64,000 nucleotides of DNA from Streptomyces sp. 35G-GA-8 (GCF_023534745.1 NZ_JAMHJQ010000018.1:94251-158250), one strand, 5' to 3'. Positions 37,814-46,855 are shown, counted from the stretch's first letter. Notes: generated from the sequence alone by a model not told the origin. A program made the numbers and translations.

Positions 37814-38710
37814 CTAGACGCGCAGCCAGCTGTGGCGGTCGCGCGCCGTCGCGTACAGGGACTCGATGTCCGCCGGTTTCAGTACGCCCCCGAGCGACGC
37901 CAGCGCCGCGATCTCCGTGTCGCGCAGGATCCGTACGTCCCGTGGCGTCGGCAGCGCGTCCAGGCGTACGGGTTCGACCACCGCGAGTACGGGGCGCACC
38001 TCCGCCGCCAGGGCGCGCGAGGCGCGTTCCGCGGCGCGGCGGGCCCAGCGGAGGTGGGGCGCGGGCGCGGCGCGCCCCACGCGGACCATCGGGTCGGCGA
38101 CCGTGACCCGGCGCTTCCGGGCCGGGAGTGTCCGTACGGCCAGGACCCCGGCCGGGCCGATCGCCAGATGGTCGATCCGGGCGGCGCCGGGGAGCGGTAT
38201 CGAGTGCAGTACCCGCCAGCCCGCGTCTTCCAGCCGGTCGAGCCGGTCGCCGACGGTCTCCTGAGCGAGCAGTTCCGCCTGCCGGGGGTCCTGGCGCTCC
38301 CATCGGCGCCGCAGGAGAAACGAAGAAGCCCCGGACGACCGGCCGGCCCCGGAGGATTCGGGCAACCGGCCGGACCCGGCGTCCCTCAGCGCATCCCCCA
38401 GCGCGTCCCCCAGAGCACCCAGCTCCGCGTGCAGCCCCTCGCCCGGACGGTTCGGGGCCAGATCGTCATCGGGGTGGAGCGAGAGCCGGTCGAGATCGGC
38501 CGGCGTCGGCACCCTGGGCGGCCCCACGGCCACCTCGCCGGTGAGATACGGCGCCAGCGCGGACAGCACCTCCTCGCGCCCCGCCCCGGAGAGCACACTC
38601 ACCCGGCCAATGTCCTTGTCGTACCAAGCGACGGTCGTACCGTCCCGCAGCGTGACGTACAGCCGGTCGCGGCCCTGCCCGCGCATCGGCGTGACGCGTA
38701 ATCGGCTCAT
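37814..38710 (-). CDS. NERD domain-containing protein
   Basis: A 298-residue protein. The middle contains the nuclease-related NERD pattern: ETVGDRLDRLEDAGWRVLHSIPLPGAARIDHLAIGPAGVLAVRTLPARKRRVTVA, resembling a restriction-like fold with Asp and basic residues. A C-terminal helical part follows. Start MSRLRVTPMRG chosen; the 14-residue extension has no support. Role unknown; nuclease activity is not certain. Confidence 0.82.
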   Translation of the reverse strand: MSRLRVTPMRGQGRDRLYVTLRDGTTVAWYDKDIGRVSVLSGAGREEVLSALAPYLTGEVAVGPPRVPTPADLDRLSLHPDDDLAPNRPGEGLHAELGALGDALGDALRDAGSGRLPESSGAGRSSGASSFLLRRRWERQDPRQAELLAQETVGDRLDRLEDAGWRVLHSIPLPGAARIDHLAIGPAGVLAVRTLPARKRRVTVADPMVRVGRAAPAPHLRWARRAAERASRALAAEVRPVLAVVEPVRLDALPTPRDVRILRDTEIAALASLGGVLKPADIESLYATARDRHSWLRV

Positions 38711-38884
38711 GCCCCACCACCCCCACGACCATGGGAACAGCACCCGGGCCACGGGGCAATAGCCCTCGGCCCCCGGCCCGGCGTCCCTCCCGGACCATTC
38801 CGGTCCCCTGTCGCGGGCCAGTTGTCACCGACGTGCGGCAGACTCTCCCTCAGCACGCGCCGGCCTCCCCAAAGGATCTGACTC

Positions 38885-39220
38885 ATGATCATCTTCGGCA
38901 CCAAGGGCTACCTCTACCAACTGGCGATACTGACGCTGGTCTGTGGCCAGTGCGGCAATCCGTCCGCGCACACGCTCCGCAAGCGCGTCAGCAAATTCAC
39001 GCTGTTCTTCGTGCCGCTGTTCCCGTTCTCCACCAAGTTCGCGACCCAGTGCACGTTCTGCGGCGCGGAGCGGCAGGTGACCAAGGAGCAGGCCGACCAG
39101 CTCATGGCCCAGGGCACCGGGCAGCCGAGCGGGCAGGGTCAGGGCTATGGGCAGGGCGGCGGTCAGGCGTACGGGCAGCCGCAGCCGCCGCAGCAGCAGC
39201 GGAACCCCTATCAGCAGTGA
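38885..39220 (+). CDS. Zinc-ribbon domain protein with Gln/Gly-rich tail
   Basis: A 111-residue protein. Two Cys pairs (CGQCGN and CTFCGA) about 38 residues apart form a zinc ribbon; the region between is hydrophobic (FTLFFVPLFPFSTKFATQ). The C-terminal third is low complexity (GQPSGQGQGYGQGGGQAYGQPQPPQQQ). The family is found across actinobacteria, function unknown. Confidence 0.8.
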   Translation: MIIFGTKGYLYQLAILTLVCGQCGNPSAHTLRKRVSKFTLFFVPLFPFSTKFATQCTFCGAERQVTKEQADQLMAQGTGQPSGQGQGYGQGGGQAYGQPQPPQQQRNPYQQ

Positions 39221-39283
39221 GCCCCCCTCCCCGCACACAGATCAGTCCGGCAGGTGAGTCCGAGCCCGGCAGGTGAGTTCACC

Positions 39284-39319
39284 GTGCGTTATGTCCCTAC
39301 ATAAGCGGACATAACGCAC
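39284..39319. promoter_or_regulatory. 13-bp perfect inverted repeat upstream of the FtsW/PBP operon
   Basis: GTGCGTTATGTCC and its exact complement flank a 10-nt AT-rich loop, ending 23 bp before the ATG of the FtsW-like gene and 64 bp after the zinc-ribbon gene. It could be a terminator for the upstream gene, an operator, or a hairpin in the leader of the downstream operon. Confidence 0.6.
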
Positions 39320-39342
39320 TTTGCCTTGCTACGTTTCGACGC

Positions 39343-40740
39343 ATGACCGCAACGACGGCGGACGCTCCCCTGCCCGGACTTCGCCACCCCAAGCGCCGGG
39401 GTGTCGAATTCTCGCTCCTCGTCTGCGCCGTCCTCATCTCCGTCTTCGGCTACATCGCCGTCGGTCTCGGCAGGAACCACGCCGTACCCCCCGACGCCGC
39501 CGGATACGGCGCCGGTCTGGGCATGCTCGCCCTCCTCGCGCATATCGCCGTCCGGCTGCGCGCCCCGTACGCGGATCCCCTCCTGCTGCCCATCGCCGTC
39601 CTGCTCAACGGTCTCGGACTGGTCCTGATCTACCGCCTCGATCTGGAGACTCCGGGCGACAAGGCCGCGCCCACCCAGCTGGTCTGGTCCACATTCGGTG
39701 TCGCGCTGTTCATCGCGGTCGTCGTGTTCCTGCGCGACCACCGGCTGCTCCAGCGCTACGCCTATCTCTCGGTCGCCACCGCCCTGGTGCTGATGATCGT
39801 GCCGATCTTCTTCCCCGCCGTGAACGGGGCCAAGATCTGGATCCGGCTCGGCGGACTCTCCTTCCAGCCCGGCGAATTCGCCAAGATCCTGCTCGCGGTC
39901 TTCTTCGCCGCGTACCTCGCCGCCAACCGCAACGCCCTCGCCTACACCGGCCGCAAGGTCTGGCGGCTCCAACTGCCCACCGGCCGCGTGCTCGGCCCGA
40001 TCGTGGCGATCTGGCTGCTCAGCGTCTTCGTCCTGGTCATCGAACGCGATCTGGGCACCTCACTGCTCTTCTTCGGGCTCTTCGTGATCCTGCTCTATGT
40101 CGCGACCGGACGCACCGGCTGGATCGCCGTCGGCCTGCTGCTCGCCGCGGTCGGCGCGTTCGCCGTCGGCTCGTTGGAACCACATGTCCACAGCCGCGTA
40201 CAGGACTGGCTCGACCCCTTCGCCTCCATCGCCGCGGGCCGCGGCCCCGGACAGCTCGCCCAGTCCCTCTTCGCGTTCGCCGCGGGCGGGATGCTCGGCA
40301 CCGGGCTCGGGCTCGGCCGGTCCGTCCTGATCGGGTTCGCCGCCAAGTCCGACTTCATCCTGGCCACGGCCGGCGAGGAACTGGGCCTGGTCGGCCTGAC
40401 CGCCCTCTTCCTGCTGTACGCCCTGCTGGTCGCCCGCGGATACCGCGCCGCCCTCGCCCTGCTCGACCCCTTCGGCCGGCTGCTCGCCGTCGGGCTCTCC
40501 GCGATCCTCGCCCTCCAGGTCTTCGTCATCGCGGGCGGGGTGACGGGGCTGATCCCGCTGACCGGCATGGCGATGCCCTTCCTCGCCCAGGGCGGCTCGT
40601 CCGTCGTCACCAACTGGGTGATGGTCGCGCTGCTCATCCGGCTGAGCGATTCGGCCCGCAGCCCACGCCCGGAGGAAGCGGAGCCCGGCGTCATCGCGCC
40701 GGCCGAGGAGAACGGGAACGCCTGGAGGGATCAGCGATGA
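39343..40740 (+). CDS. FtsW/RodA/SpoVE-family peptidoglycan polymerase
   Basis: SEDS-family glycosyltransferase with about ten membrane helices over 465 residues. Conserved features: NGAKIWIRLGGLSFQPGEFAKILLAVFFAAYLA, ERDLGTSLLFFGLFV, DFILATAGEELGLVGL and LTGMAMPFLAQGGSSVVTNWVMVALLIRLS. Its stop overlaps the start of the class B PBP gene by 4 bp, so the pair forms the usual SEDS-PBP complex. Whether it acts in division, growth or sporulation cannot be told; the divisome ftsW is normally in the dcw cluster, so this is probably a paralogue. Confidence 0.93.
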   Translation: MTATTADAPLPGLRHPKRRGVEFSLLVCAVLISVFGYIAVGLGRNHAVPPDAAGYGAGLGMLALLAHIAVRLRAPYADPLLLPIAVLLNGLGLVLIYRLDLETPGDKAAPTQLVWSTFGVALFIAVVVFLRDHRLLQRYAYLSVATALVLMIVPIFFPAVNGAKIWIRLGGLSFQPGEFAKILLAVFFAAYLAANRNALAYTGRKVWRLQLPTGRVLGPIVAIWLLSVFVLVIERDLGTSLLFFGLFVILLYVATGRTGWIAVGLLLAAVGAFAVGSLEPHVHSRVQDWLDPFASIAAGRGPGQLAQSLFAFAAGGMLGTGLGLGRSVLIGFAAKSDFILATAGEELGLVGLTALFLLYALLVARGYRAALALLDPFGRLLAVGLSAILALQVFVIAGGVTGLIPLTGMAMPFLAQGGSSVVTNWVMVALLIRLSDSARSPRPEEAEPGVIAPAEENGNAWRDQR

Positions 40741-42194
40741 CCCGCTACATCAGGCGGACCGCCTTCTTCAGCCTCCTCCTGCTGGTCGCCCTGCTGGTCA
40801 ACACGGCCAGGATCCAGGTCATCGAGGCGGACTCCCTCAATCACAACCCCGCCAACCGCCGCGCCACCGTCGCCCGTTACTCCCAGCCGCGCGGCGACAT
40901 CCTCATCGACGGCAGAGCGGTCACCGGCTCCAGGGACAGCGGACAGCAACTGCGTTACGAACGCACGTACACCCAGGGTCCGCTGTACGCGCCCGTCACC
41001 GGCTACGCCTCCCAGACGTACGGCACGACGCTGCTGGAGAACGCCGAGGACGACATCCTCTCCGGTACGGACCCGATGCTCGCCCCGTTCCCCTTCTGGA
41101 ACGAGATCACCCGCGGCCGGCGCCCCGGCGGGCACGTCGCCACCACGATCAAGGCGTCCATGCAGCGGGCCGCCTACGAGGGACTGGCCGGCAGACGCGG
41201 CGCGGTGGCCGCCGTCGAGCCGTTCAGCGGCCGGATCCTGGCGCTGGTCAGCAGCCCCTCGTACGACCCCGGACAGCTGTCGGGCACCGGCGGAGCCGTC
41301 AATGACGCGTGGGCCCGGCTGACCGGCGCGGACGCCCAGCCCCTGCTCAACCGGGCGATCCGGCAGACCTATCCGCCCGGTTCCGCCTTCAAGATCGTGA
41401 CGGCGGCGGCAGCGCTGGACTCCGGGACGGTCACCGATGTCGACGCCCCGACCGGCATCCCCGAGCCGTATCTCCTGCCGGGCACGCGGACCGAGCTGCC
41501 CAACGAGGCGGACGGATGTGACAAGGCGTCACTGGACTACGCGATCAGATGGTCCTGCAATACGGTCATGGCCGGGCTCGGTGTGAGGACCGGGCTGTCC
41601 GCGATGGTGGAGACGGCGCGGAAGTTCGGCTTCAACGACTCCGGGATCACGATCCCCGCGGGGGTCTCCGCGTCCCGCTTCGACACCCGCATGAGCGACG
41701 ATCAGCTGGCCCTGTCCTCGATCGGGCAGTTCGACACACGGGCCACCCCGCTCCAGATGGCGATGGTCGCGTCGGCGGTCGCGAACGGCGGGGAGCTCAA
41801 GTACCCCTTCCTGGTGGACCGGACCACGGACGCGCACGGCGACATCGTCTCCCGTACCGGCGAACGCTCCTACCGGCGGGCGGTGAACCCGACCACGGCC
41901 CAGCGGCTGCGCGAACTGATGATCGGGGTCGTCGAGGACGGTACGGGATCGAACGCGGGGATCGACGGGGCGACGGTCGGCGGGAAGACAGGGACGGCGC
42001 AGCACGGGGTGGGCAACGCCGGAACGCCCTACGCCTGGTTCATCGCCTGGGCACAGGCGGGCAATTCGAGCCGCCCCGCGGTCGCGGTGGCGGTGGTCGT
42101 GGAGGCCGCGGAGGCGAACCGGGCGGATGTCAGCGGCGGGGGCGACGCGGCGCCGATCGCGCGGGCGGTGATGCGGGCGGCGCTGCGAAACTAG
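40737..42194 (+). CDS. Class B penicillin-binding protein (transpeptidase)
   Basis: Membrane-anchored transpeptidase. An N-terminal helix (RTAFFSLLLLVALLVNTARIQ) is followed by a dimerisation region and the catalytic domain with SxxK in YPPGSAFKIVTA, SxN in WSCNTVMA and KTG in VGGKTGTAQHG. The 485-residue length matches the PbpA class. The start overlaps the FtsW-like stop (ATGA). It probably works with that protein in wall synthesis. Confidence 0.95.
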   Translation: MTRYIRRTAFFSLLLLVALLVNTARIQVIEADSLNHNPANRRATVARYSQPRGDILIDGRAVTGSRDSGQQLRYERTYTQGPLYAPVTGYASQTYGTTLLENAEDDILSGTDPMLAPFPFWNEITRGRRPGGHVATTIKASMQRAAYEGLAGRRGAVAAVEPFSGRILALVSSPSYDPGQLSGTGGAVNDAWARLTGADAQPLLNRAIRQTYPPGSAFKIVTAAAALDSGTVTDVDAPTGIPEPYLLPGTRTELPNEADGCDKASLDYAIRWSCNTVMAGLGVRTGLSAMVETARKFGFNDSGITIPAGVSASRFDTRMSDDQLALSSIGQFDTRATPLQMAMVASAVANGGELKYPFLVDRTTDAHGDIVSRTGERSYRRAVNPTTAQRLRELMIGVVEDGTGSNAGIDGATVGGKTGTAQHGVGNAGTPYAWFIAWAQAGNSSRPAVAVAVVVEAAEANRADVSGGGDAAPIARAVMRAALRN

Positions 42195-42212
42195 TGCCGG
42201 GAGGGGCACTAG
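42191..42212 (+). terminator. Hairpin at the PBP stop codon
   Basis: CTAGTGCC, a 6-nt spacer and GGCACTAG form a perfect 8-bp stem whose 5' arm includes the PBP stop codon. No T tract follows. It may be a terminator; its 3' end (CTAG) coincides with the left end of the repeat element. Confidence 0.5.
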
Positions 42213-42388
42213 GGCGTGTCTTCAAAGTAGCGCCGTCCGCCCGCAGGGCGGGCCCGGCGGCGTCCGGTGCGTGCGATCGCAAGGCGGAGGGTCTCCCCCG
42301 TACTGGACGTACTGGGGTGACCCGACAACGCGGCGAGCGTGCGTGCCGGACGCCGCCGGGCAGGCGGGACTTTGAAGACACGACCTAG
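42209..42388. mobile_element. MITE-like element with terminal inverted repeats
   Basis: The 180-bp stretch begins CTAGGGCGTGTCTTCAAAGT and ends with the complement of CTAGGTCGTGTCTTCAAAGT, so 19 of 20 terminal bases match. Next to the arms, CGGCGGCGTCCGG occurs inside each in opposite orientation. There is no open frame. The CTAG at both ends could be a target duplication or part of the repeat. It lies between the PBP and amidase genes. I recall similar short elements in Streptomyces intergenic DNA; a database search is needed to say whether this one is repeated. Confidence 0.6.
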
Positions 42389-42417
42389 CTCTGTCCGATC
42401 GGTGGGGGCTGGGGGGG

Positions 42418-43590
42418 ATGTCTGTGGCGGACAGTGTCGCGGAGGCGCTGGCGCGGATCGAACGGCTCGATCCCGCGCTGTGCGCCTTTATCGAGGTGTG
42501 GGACGCGGAGGCCAGGGAACGGGCGCGGACGGTGGACCGCCGGCTGCCGCTCGCCGGCGTGCCGTTCGCGGTGAAGGGGCCGTCCGGCATCCGGTCGTAC
42601 GCGGCGGGGCGGCTGATCGCGGCGGGCGCGGTGCCGGTCGGGTCGACCGCGGTACCGGGGCCGGGCACGTACTGGCAGACCTGGGGGCAGGGCAGGCACG
42701 GCCGTACGGTCAACCCCTACCGCGCGGACCGTACCCCCGGCGGGTCCTCCGCCGGGTCGGCGGTGGCGGTCGCGGCGGGCATGGTGCCGCTCGCGACCGG
42801 CAGCGACGGCGCCGGCTCCGTCCGGATCCCGGCGGCCTGGTGCGGGGTGTTCGGGCTGAAGACGACAAACGGGCTGCTGCCGTCCCCGGACCGCACCGGG
42901 CTGGCCTCGGCGGGTCTGCTGGCGCGGTCGGCGGCGGAGGCGCGGGCGTATCTGCGGTGCCTGCTCGGCGGTGCCGAGGAGCCGCCACCGGCGTTCCCCG
43001 TGCCCGCCGTCTTCTCCCCCGACCTGGGGTACGCGCGGCCGGACCCGGAGGTGGCGGCGGTGGTACGGGCGGCGGTGGACCGGCTGGTGGCGGCGGGCGT
43101 CATACGACTTGAGCCGACACGACGGCCGTTCACGCTGCTGGATCCGCGCGAGGCCTGGATGGCGATACGGAGCGACAGGGGAGACGGGAGCGGCAGGGCG
43201 CGTACGGCGGCGCACGCGTACGGCGCGCCCCCGCCGGATGCGCGGGTGTCGGACATCCGGGCGGAGAACAACCGGCGGCTCGACGCGTTCTTCGCCCGTA
43301 CCCCGCTGCTGCTCACCCCCGTCACCCCCAACAGGCCACATGGCCACGAAGGGCCGGGCGAGCTGTACTCCACCGCGCTGACCTGGGCGTTCAATCTGAG
43401 CGGGCATCCGGCGGCCAGCATTCCGGCCGGTTTCACGGCGGACGGATGTCCGGTGGGACTGCAACTGGTGGCGGCGCGCGGCGCGGACGCCTCGCTCCCC
43501 GAAATCGCCCTGGCCGCCCCGGACCCGGACCCGGGCCCTGCTCCCGCGCCGCCTACGTCAGCGCCTCCCGGCGCTCCCGCCACGCCGTAG
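42418..43590 (+). CDS. Amidase signature family protein
   Basis: Serine hydrolase of the amidase signature fold with the Ser-cisSer-Lys triad: Lys in VPFAVKGPSGIR, Ser residues in RTPGGSSAGSAVAVAAGMVPLATGSDGAGSVRIPAAWCG. At 390 residues it is shorter than the 450-500 usual, with little beyond the core. Substrate cannot be read from the sequence. Its 3' end overlaps the convergent ADP-ribosylglycohydrolase gene by 38 bp. Confidence 0.9.
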   Translation: MSVADSVAEALARIERLDPALCAFIEVWDAEARERARTVDRRLPLAGVPFAVKGPSGIRSYAAGRLIAAGAVPVGSTAVPGPGTYWQTWGQGRHGRTVNPYRADRTPGGSSAGSAVAVAAGMVPLATGSDGAGSVRIPAAWCGVFGLKTTNGLLPSPDRTGLASAGLLARSAAEARAYLRCLLGGAEEPPPAFPVPAVFSPDLGYARPDPEVAAVVRAAVDRLVAAGVIRLEPTRRPFTLLDPREAWMAIRSDRGDGSGRARTAAHAYGAPPPDARVSDIRAENNRRLDAFFARTPLLLTPVTPNRPHGHEGPGELYSTALTWAFNLSGHPAASIPAGFTADGCPVGLQLVAARGADASLPEIALAAPDPDPGPAPAPPTSAPPGAPATP

Positions 43591-44452
43591 GGACCGAGCC
43601 CGTTCCGGTGCGGGCCGCGACGATGCCCGCCGTGATCGCGCAGGTCGTGTCGACATCGCCGAAGCCCTCCGCCGTCGACCAGAGCGCGGCGGCCAGATCG
43701 TCGCGGTGGCGGGCCGCGGTCCATACCGCGAACGGCACGGTGTCGTCGGCGCGGATCCGCTGGCCGTTGCCGAGCAGATCCGCTGCCTTCCAGGGCTCGG
43801 TGGTGAGGGGCAGCTCCGCCGCCCGCGACAGGCCGTCCCGTACCGGACCCTCGGGTGTGGCCTCCGCCACCGCCGCCACGGAGAGTTCGGACCGTACCGA
43901 CAGCGCCGCCGCCATCGCGATCGCCACCGCGCCCGCGATGCCCTGCGGGTGCGCGTGGGTCACCTCGGCCGAGAGCACGGCCTGTTCGACCACGCGGTCG
44001 AGGTCGGCCGCGAACCAGGCGCCCAGCGGCGCCACCCGCATCGCCGCGCCGTTGCCCAGGCTGCCGCCCTCGAACAGCCGGGGGGCCAGGGTGCGCCAGC
44101 TCGCCGGCTCCGCCAGCAGGGCCGGCAGCAGCATGTGCATACCGTGCCCGTAGCCCCGCGCCGGATCGGCGTCGTACGTGAGCGCGAAGCAGAGGGCGAG
44201 CCGGTCCTGGTCGATGGCGCCTCGTTCGTCGAGGACGCGCTGTATGGCGAGAGCCATCGCGGTGTCGTCCGTCCAGTGCCACTCCAGTTCCGGTGGGGTG
44301 ATCCTGGCCTTGATCTCCGCGTACGCGCGCTGACGTTCGCGGAAGAGGGGGAACCAGCGTTCGCCGAAGGCGTCGCCCAGGGCGAGCCCTTCGAGACTGC
44401 GGCGGGCGGCCGCGCGGTCGGCACCGGGGTGTGGGGCGGTCATACGCGCCAT
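43553..44452 (-). CDS. ADP-ribosylglycohydrolase family protein
   Basis: Alpha-helical Mg-dependent hydrolase removing ADP-ribose from proteins or small molecules. Metal-binding Asp/Thr residues are seen in WHWTDDTAMALAIQ near the N terminus and AEGFGDVDTTCAITAGIVAAR near the C terminus; GLALGDAFGERWF is the family's first motif. The 299-residue length fits. The start MARMTAPHPG gives this length; the frame is open far upstream but not homologous. Convergent with the amidase gene. Confidence 0.92.
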   Translation of the reverse strand: MARMTAPHPGADRAAARRSLEGLALGDAFGERWFPLFRERQRAYAEIKARITPPELEWHWTDDTAMALAIQRVLDERGAIDQDRLALCFALTYDADPARGYGHGMHMLLPALLAEPASWRTLAPRLFEGGSLGNGAAMRVAPLGAWFAADLDRVVEQAVLSAEVTHAHPQGIAGAVAIAMAAALSVRSELSVAAVAEATPEGPVRDGLSRAAELPLTTEPWKAADLLGNGQRIRADDTVPFAVWTAARHRDDLAAALWSTAEGFGDVDTTCAITAGIVAARTGTGSVPTAWRERREALT

Positions 44453-44546
44453 CGTGCCGTGCGGCACGGTGTTACGCGGCTGGTTTTCGCGTATATCAGG
44501 GGCGTTGACCGGACTGCCGACGGACTCACCCGCTGGTAGACGCGGA

Positions 44547-44586
44547 GTCAACAAGTCACGCACAAGGGATTGACGTCCTTGTTGAC
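44547..44586. promoter_or_regulatory. Overlapping inverted repeats upstream of the diiron gene
   Basis: GTCAACAAG and CTTGTTGAC (9 bp, 22-nt spacer) enclose a second repeat ACAAGG/CCTTGT. TTGACG hexamers at 44570-44575 and 44582-44587 lie within it and could be -35 boxes for the diiron gene at 44695. A candidate target for the TetR regulator two genes downstream. Confidence 0.5.
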
Positions 44587-44694
44587 GAGCGGTCTCATAA
44601 GGGTGACCGGCGGTAACCCGACCCGATGTCCGGCCTGTCGACGGGATCCGCCGCGTCACACAGCCCGCAAACCAGCCATGAGGTGCGCTCAGCC

Positions 44695-45630
44695 ATGACG
44701 ACCGTGTCCGAACGCGACGTACAGCTGCTCCGCGACGCACTCGGCCCGCTCCGGGACCGCGAACAGGTCGCCGAGCGGCTGCTCGAATCCTCCGCCAGGC
44801 ACTCCTTCGACCCCGACAAGGAACTCGACTGGGACGCACCGGTCGAGGACGGCAAGTGGTTCTGGCCGCCGGAGCTGGTCTCGCTCTACGACACCCCGCT
44901 CTGGCGGACGATGTCCGAGGGACAGCGGATGGAGCTGGCCAGGCACGAGGCCGCCTCGCTGGCCTCGCTCGGTATCTGGTTCGAGATCATCCTGATGCAG
45001 CTGCTGGTCCGGCACATCTACGACAAGCCCGTGACCAGCAACCACGTCCGCTACGCCCTCACCGAGATCGCGGACGAGTGCCGGCACTCGATGATGTTCG
45101 CGCGGCTGATCGGCAAGGGCGGGAGCCCGGGATATCCCGTGCCGCGCTACTACCACAATCTCGCGCGCATCCTGAAGACCGTCTCCACCACCCCCGGTTC
45201 GTTCGCCGCCACCCTCCTCGGCGAGGAGATCCTCGACTGGATGCAGCGGCTGACCTTCCCGGACGAGCGGGTCCAGCCCCTCGTGCGCGGGGTGACCCGT
45301 ATCCATGTCATCGAGGAGGCGCGCCATGTCCGGTACGCCCGCGAGGAGTTGCGCCGCCAGATGGTGACCGCGCCGCGCTGGGAGCGGGAGTTCACCCGGC
45401 TCAGCTGTGGTCAGGCCGCCCGGGTCTTCTCGGTGTGCTTCATCAATCCGCGGGTGTACGAGAACGTCGGCCTCGACCGGCGGCAGGCCGTCGCGCAGGT
45501 GCGGGAGAGCGGCCACCGCCGGGAGGTGATGCAGTCGGGTGCCAGGCGGCTCACCGACTTCCTGGACGACATCGGTGTACTGCGCGGGCCGGGGCGCAGG
45601 CTCTGGAAGTCCTCCGGCCTCCTCGCCTGA
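44695..45630 (+). CDS. AurF-like diiron oxygenase
   Basis: A 311-residue all-helical protein with metal-binding pairs typical of carboxylate-bridged diiron enzymes: RHEAASLASLGIWFE, EIADECRHSMMFARL and VIEEARHVRYAREEL. It matches the AurF/PrnD-like N-oxygenase superfamily. Known members oxidise aromatic amines; the substrate here is unknown. An AGGTGCG ribosome site lies upstream of the ATG. The TetR gene begins 39 bp after its stop. Confidence 0.9.
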   Translation: MTTVSERDVQLLRDALGPLRDREQVAERLLESSARHSFDPDKELDWDAPVEDGKWFWPPELVSLYDTPLWRTMSEGQRMELARHEAASLASLGIWFEIILMQLLVRHIYDKPVTSNHVRYALTEIADECRHSMMFARLIGKGGSPGYPVPRYYHNLARILKTVSTTPGSFAATLLGEEILDWMQRLTFPDERVQPLVRGVTRIHVIEEARHVRYAREELRRQMVTAPRWEREFTRLSCGQAARVFSVCFINPRVYENVGLDRRQAVAQVRESGHRREVMQSGARRLTDFLDDIGVLRGPGRRLWKSSGLLA

Positions 45631-45669
45631 CCGGCACCCCGGCCGCCGTCCGGCGGTTACGCTGCGGAC

Positions 45670-46428
45670 ATGACCGCGCCCGCAACGCCCGCGTACCGAA
45701 GGCTCAGTGTCGAGGAGCGCCGTACGCAACTCCTCGACGCGGCCCTCCGCCTCTTCGCCCACCGGGCGCCCGAGGATGTCTCGCTCGACGATGTCGCCGC
45801 GGCTGCCGGGGTCTCCCGGCCGCTCGTCTACCGCTACTTCAGCGGCGGCAAGCAGCAGTTGTACGAGGACGCGCTGCGCTCCGCCGCCGACGAGCTGGAA
45901 CTGTGCTTCACCGAGCCCCCGGTGGGGCCGACGACCGAGCGGCTCGGGCGGGTCCTCGACCGCTATCTCGCCTTCGTCGACCAGCACGACGCCGGGTTCA
46001 GCGCGCTGCTGCGGGGCGGCAGCGTCTGTGAGACGTCCCGGACGACCGCGATCGTCGACGAGGTACGGCGTGCCGCGGCCGAACAGATCCTGCTGCACCT
46101 CCGGACGGATGGAACGGACGGGACCGGCGAAGCGGGTGCCCCGGCCACCCCCGGCGGGCGCCTGCGGATGCTGGTGCGCACCTGGATCGCCGCCGTCGAA
46201 TCCGCCTCGCTGATATGGCTGGACGAGGGGAAGCGCCCGCCCGCCGACGAGCTGCGCGACTGGCTGGTCGACCATCTGATCGCGCTGCTGGTGGTCACGG
46301 CCGCCACCGACGAGGAGACCGCCGCGGCGGCCGGCGCGCTCGTGGCGTACGAACACCCGGACGGCCCCGTGGGAACGCTGGCCCGCCGGGTGCTGCCCCT
46401 GGTGAACGCGGCGGCGCACCTCCCGTAG
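45670..46428 (+). CDS. TetR-family regulator
   Basis: A 252-residue protein with an N-terminal HTH: RRTQLLDAALRLFAHRAPEDVSLDDVAAAAGVSRPLVYRYFSGGKQQLYEDAL. The C-terminal ligand domain is about 190 residues. TACGCT lies six bases before the ATG with no ribosome site, so it may be leaderless. Probably controls the diiron gene or itself; the inverted repeats at 44547-44586 are candidates for its site. Confidence 0.92.
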   Translation: MTAPATPAYRRLSVEERRTQLLDAALRLFAHRAPEDVSLDDVAAAAGVSRPLVYRYFSGGKQQLYEDALRSAADELELCFTEPPVGPTTERLGRVLDRYLAFVDQHDAGFSALLRGGSVCETSRTTAIVDEVRRAAAEQILLHLRTDGTDGTGEAGAPATPGGRLRMLVRTWIAAVESASLIWLDEGKRPPADELRDWLVDHLIALLVVTAATDEETAAAAGALVAYEHPDGPVGTLARRVLPLVNAAAHLP

Positions 46429-46442
46429 GCGAGACTGGGGGC

Positions 46443-46745
46443 GTGAGAAGCGAAGACACCCTCTTTGTCGGCGGGCCGCTGGACGGGCGCGTACTGCCCG
46501 TACTGACCGGACCGACCGGGCAGCCGCCCAAGTGGTACGAGGTCCCGGTGCCGGACGCGGACGGCGGACCGCCCACCGTCCTCACCTACCGGCGTGCCCC
46601 GGCCGGCTACACCAAGCGGCTCGGGATCCAGCGCGGCTGGAAGTACGAGTACGTGGCCGAGGGCCGCGAGCGGCGGGCGCTGAAGTGGCCCTGGTCGAAG
46701 CCCGGCGACGGTACCGAGCGGGGCGACCGTCCCTCACAGGGATGA
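46443..46745 (+). CDS. Small conserved protein of unknown function
   Basis: A 100-residue protein starting at GTG: VRSEDTLFVGGPLDGRVLPV. It is basic and Pro/Gly-rich (YEVPVPDADGGPPTVLTYRRAPAGYTKRLGIQ), without signal or membrane segments. The LFVGGPLDG opening and the YEYVAEG region suggest a small beta-rich domain. It follows the TetR gene by 14 bp and may be in its operon. Confidence 0.7.
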   Translation: MRSEDTLFVGGPLDGRVLPVLTGPTGQPPKWYEVPVPDADGGPPTVLTYRRAPAGYTKRLGIQRGWKYEYVAEGRERRALKWPWSKPGDGTERGDRPSQG

Positions 46746-46855
46746 TGCTTTTCCGCCACTGAGCCTATTAATGCACTCTTCACAATCCATATCACCTCAT
46801 CATCGCGATCATCACCTAGGGCTGGACCACCCGTCCCCTAACCGGAGGTGATGAC

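Noticed and set aside
42209-42388. Insertion sequence
   Set aside because: Too short and without any transposase frame; kept as a MITE-like element only.
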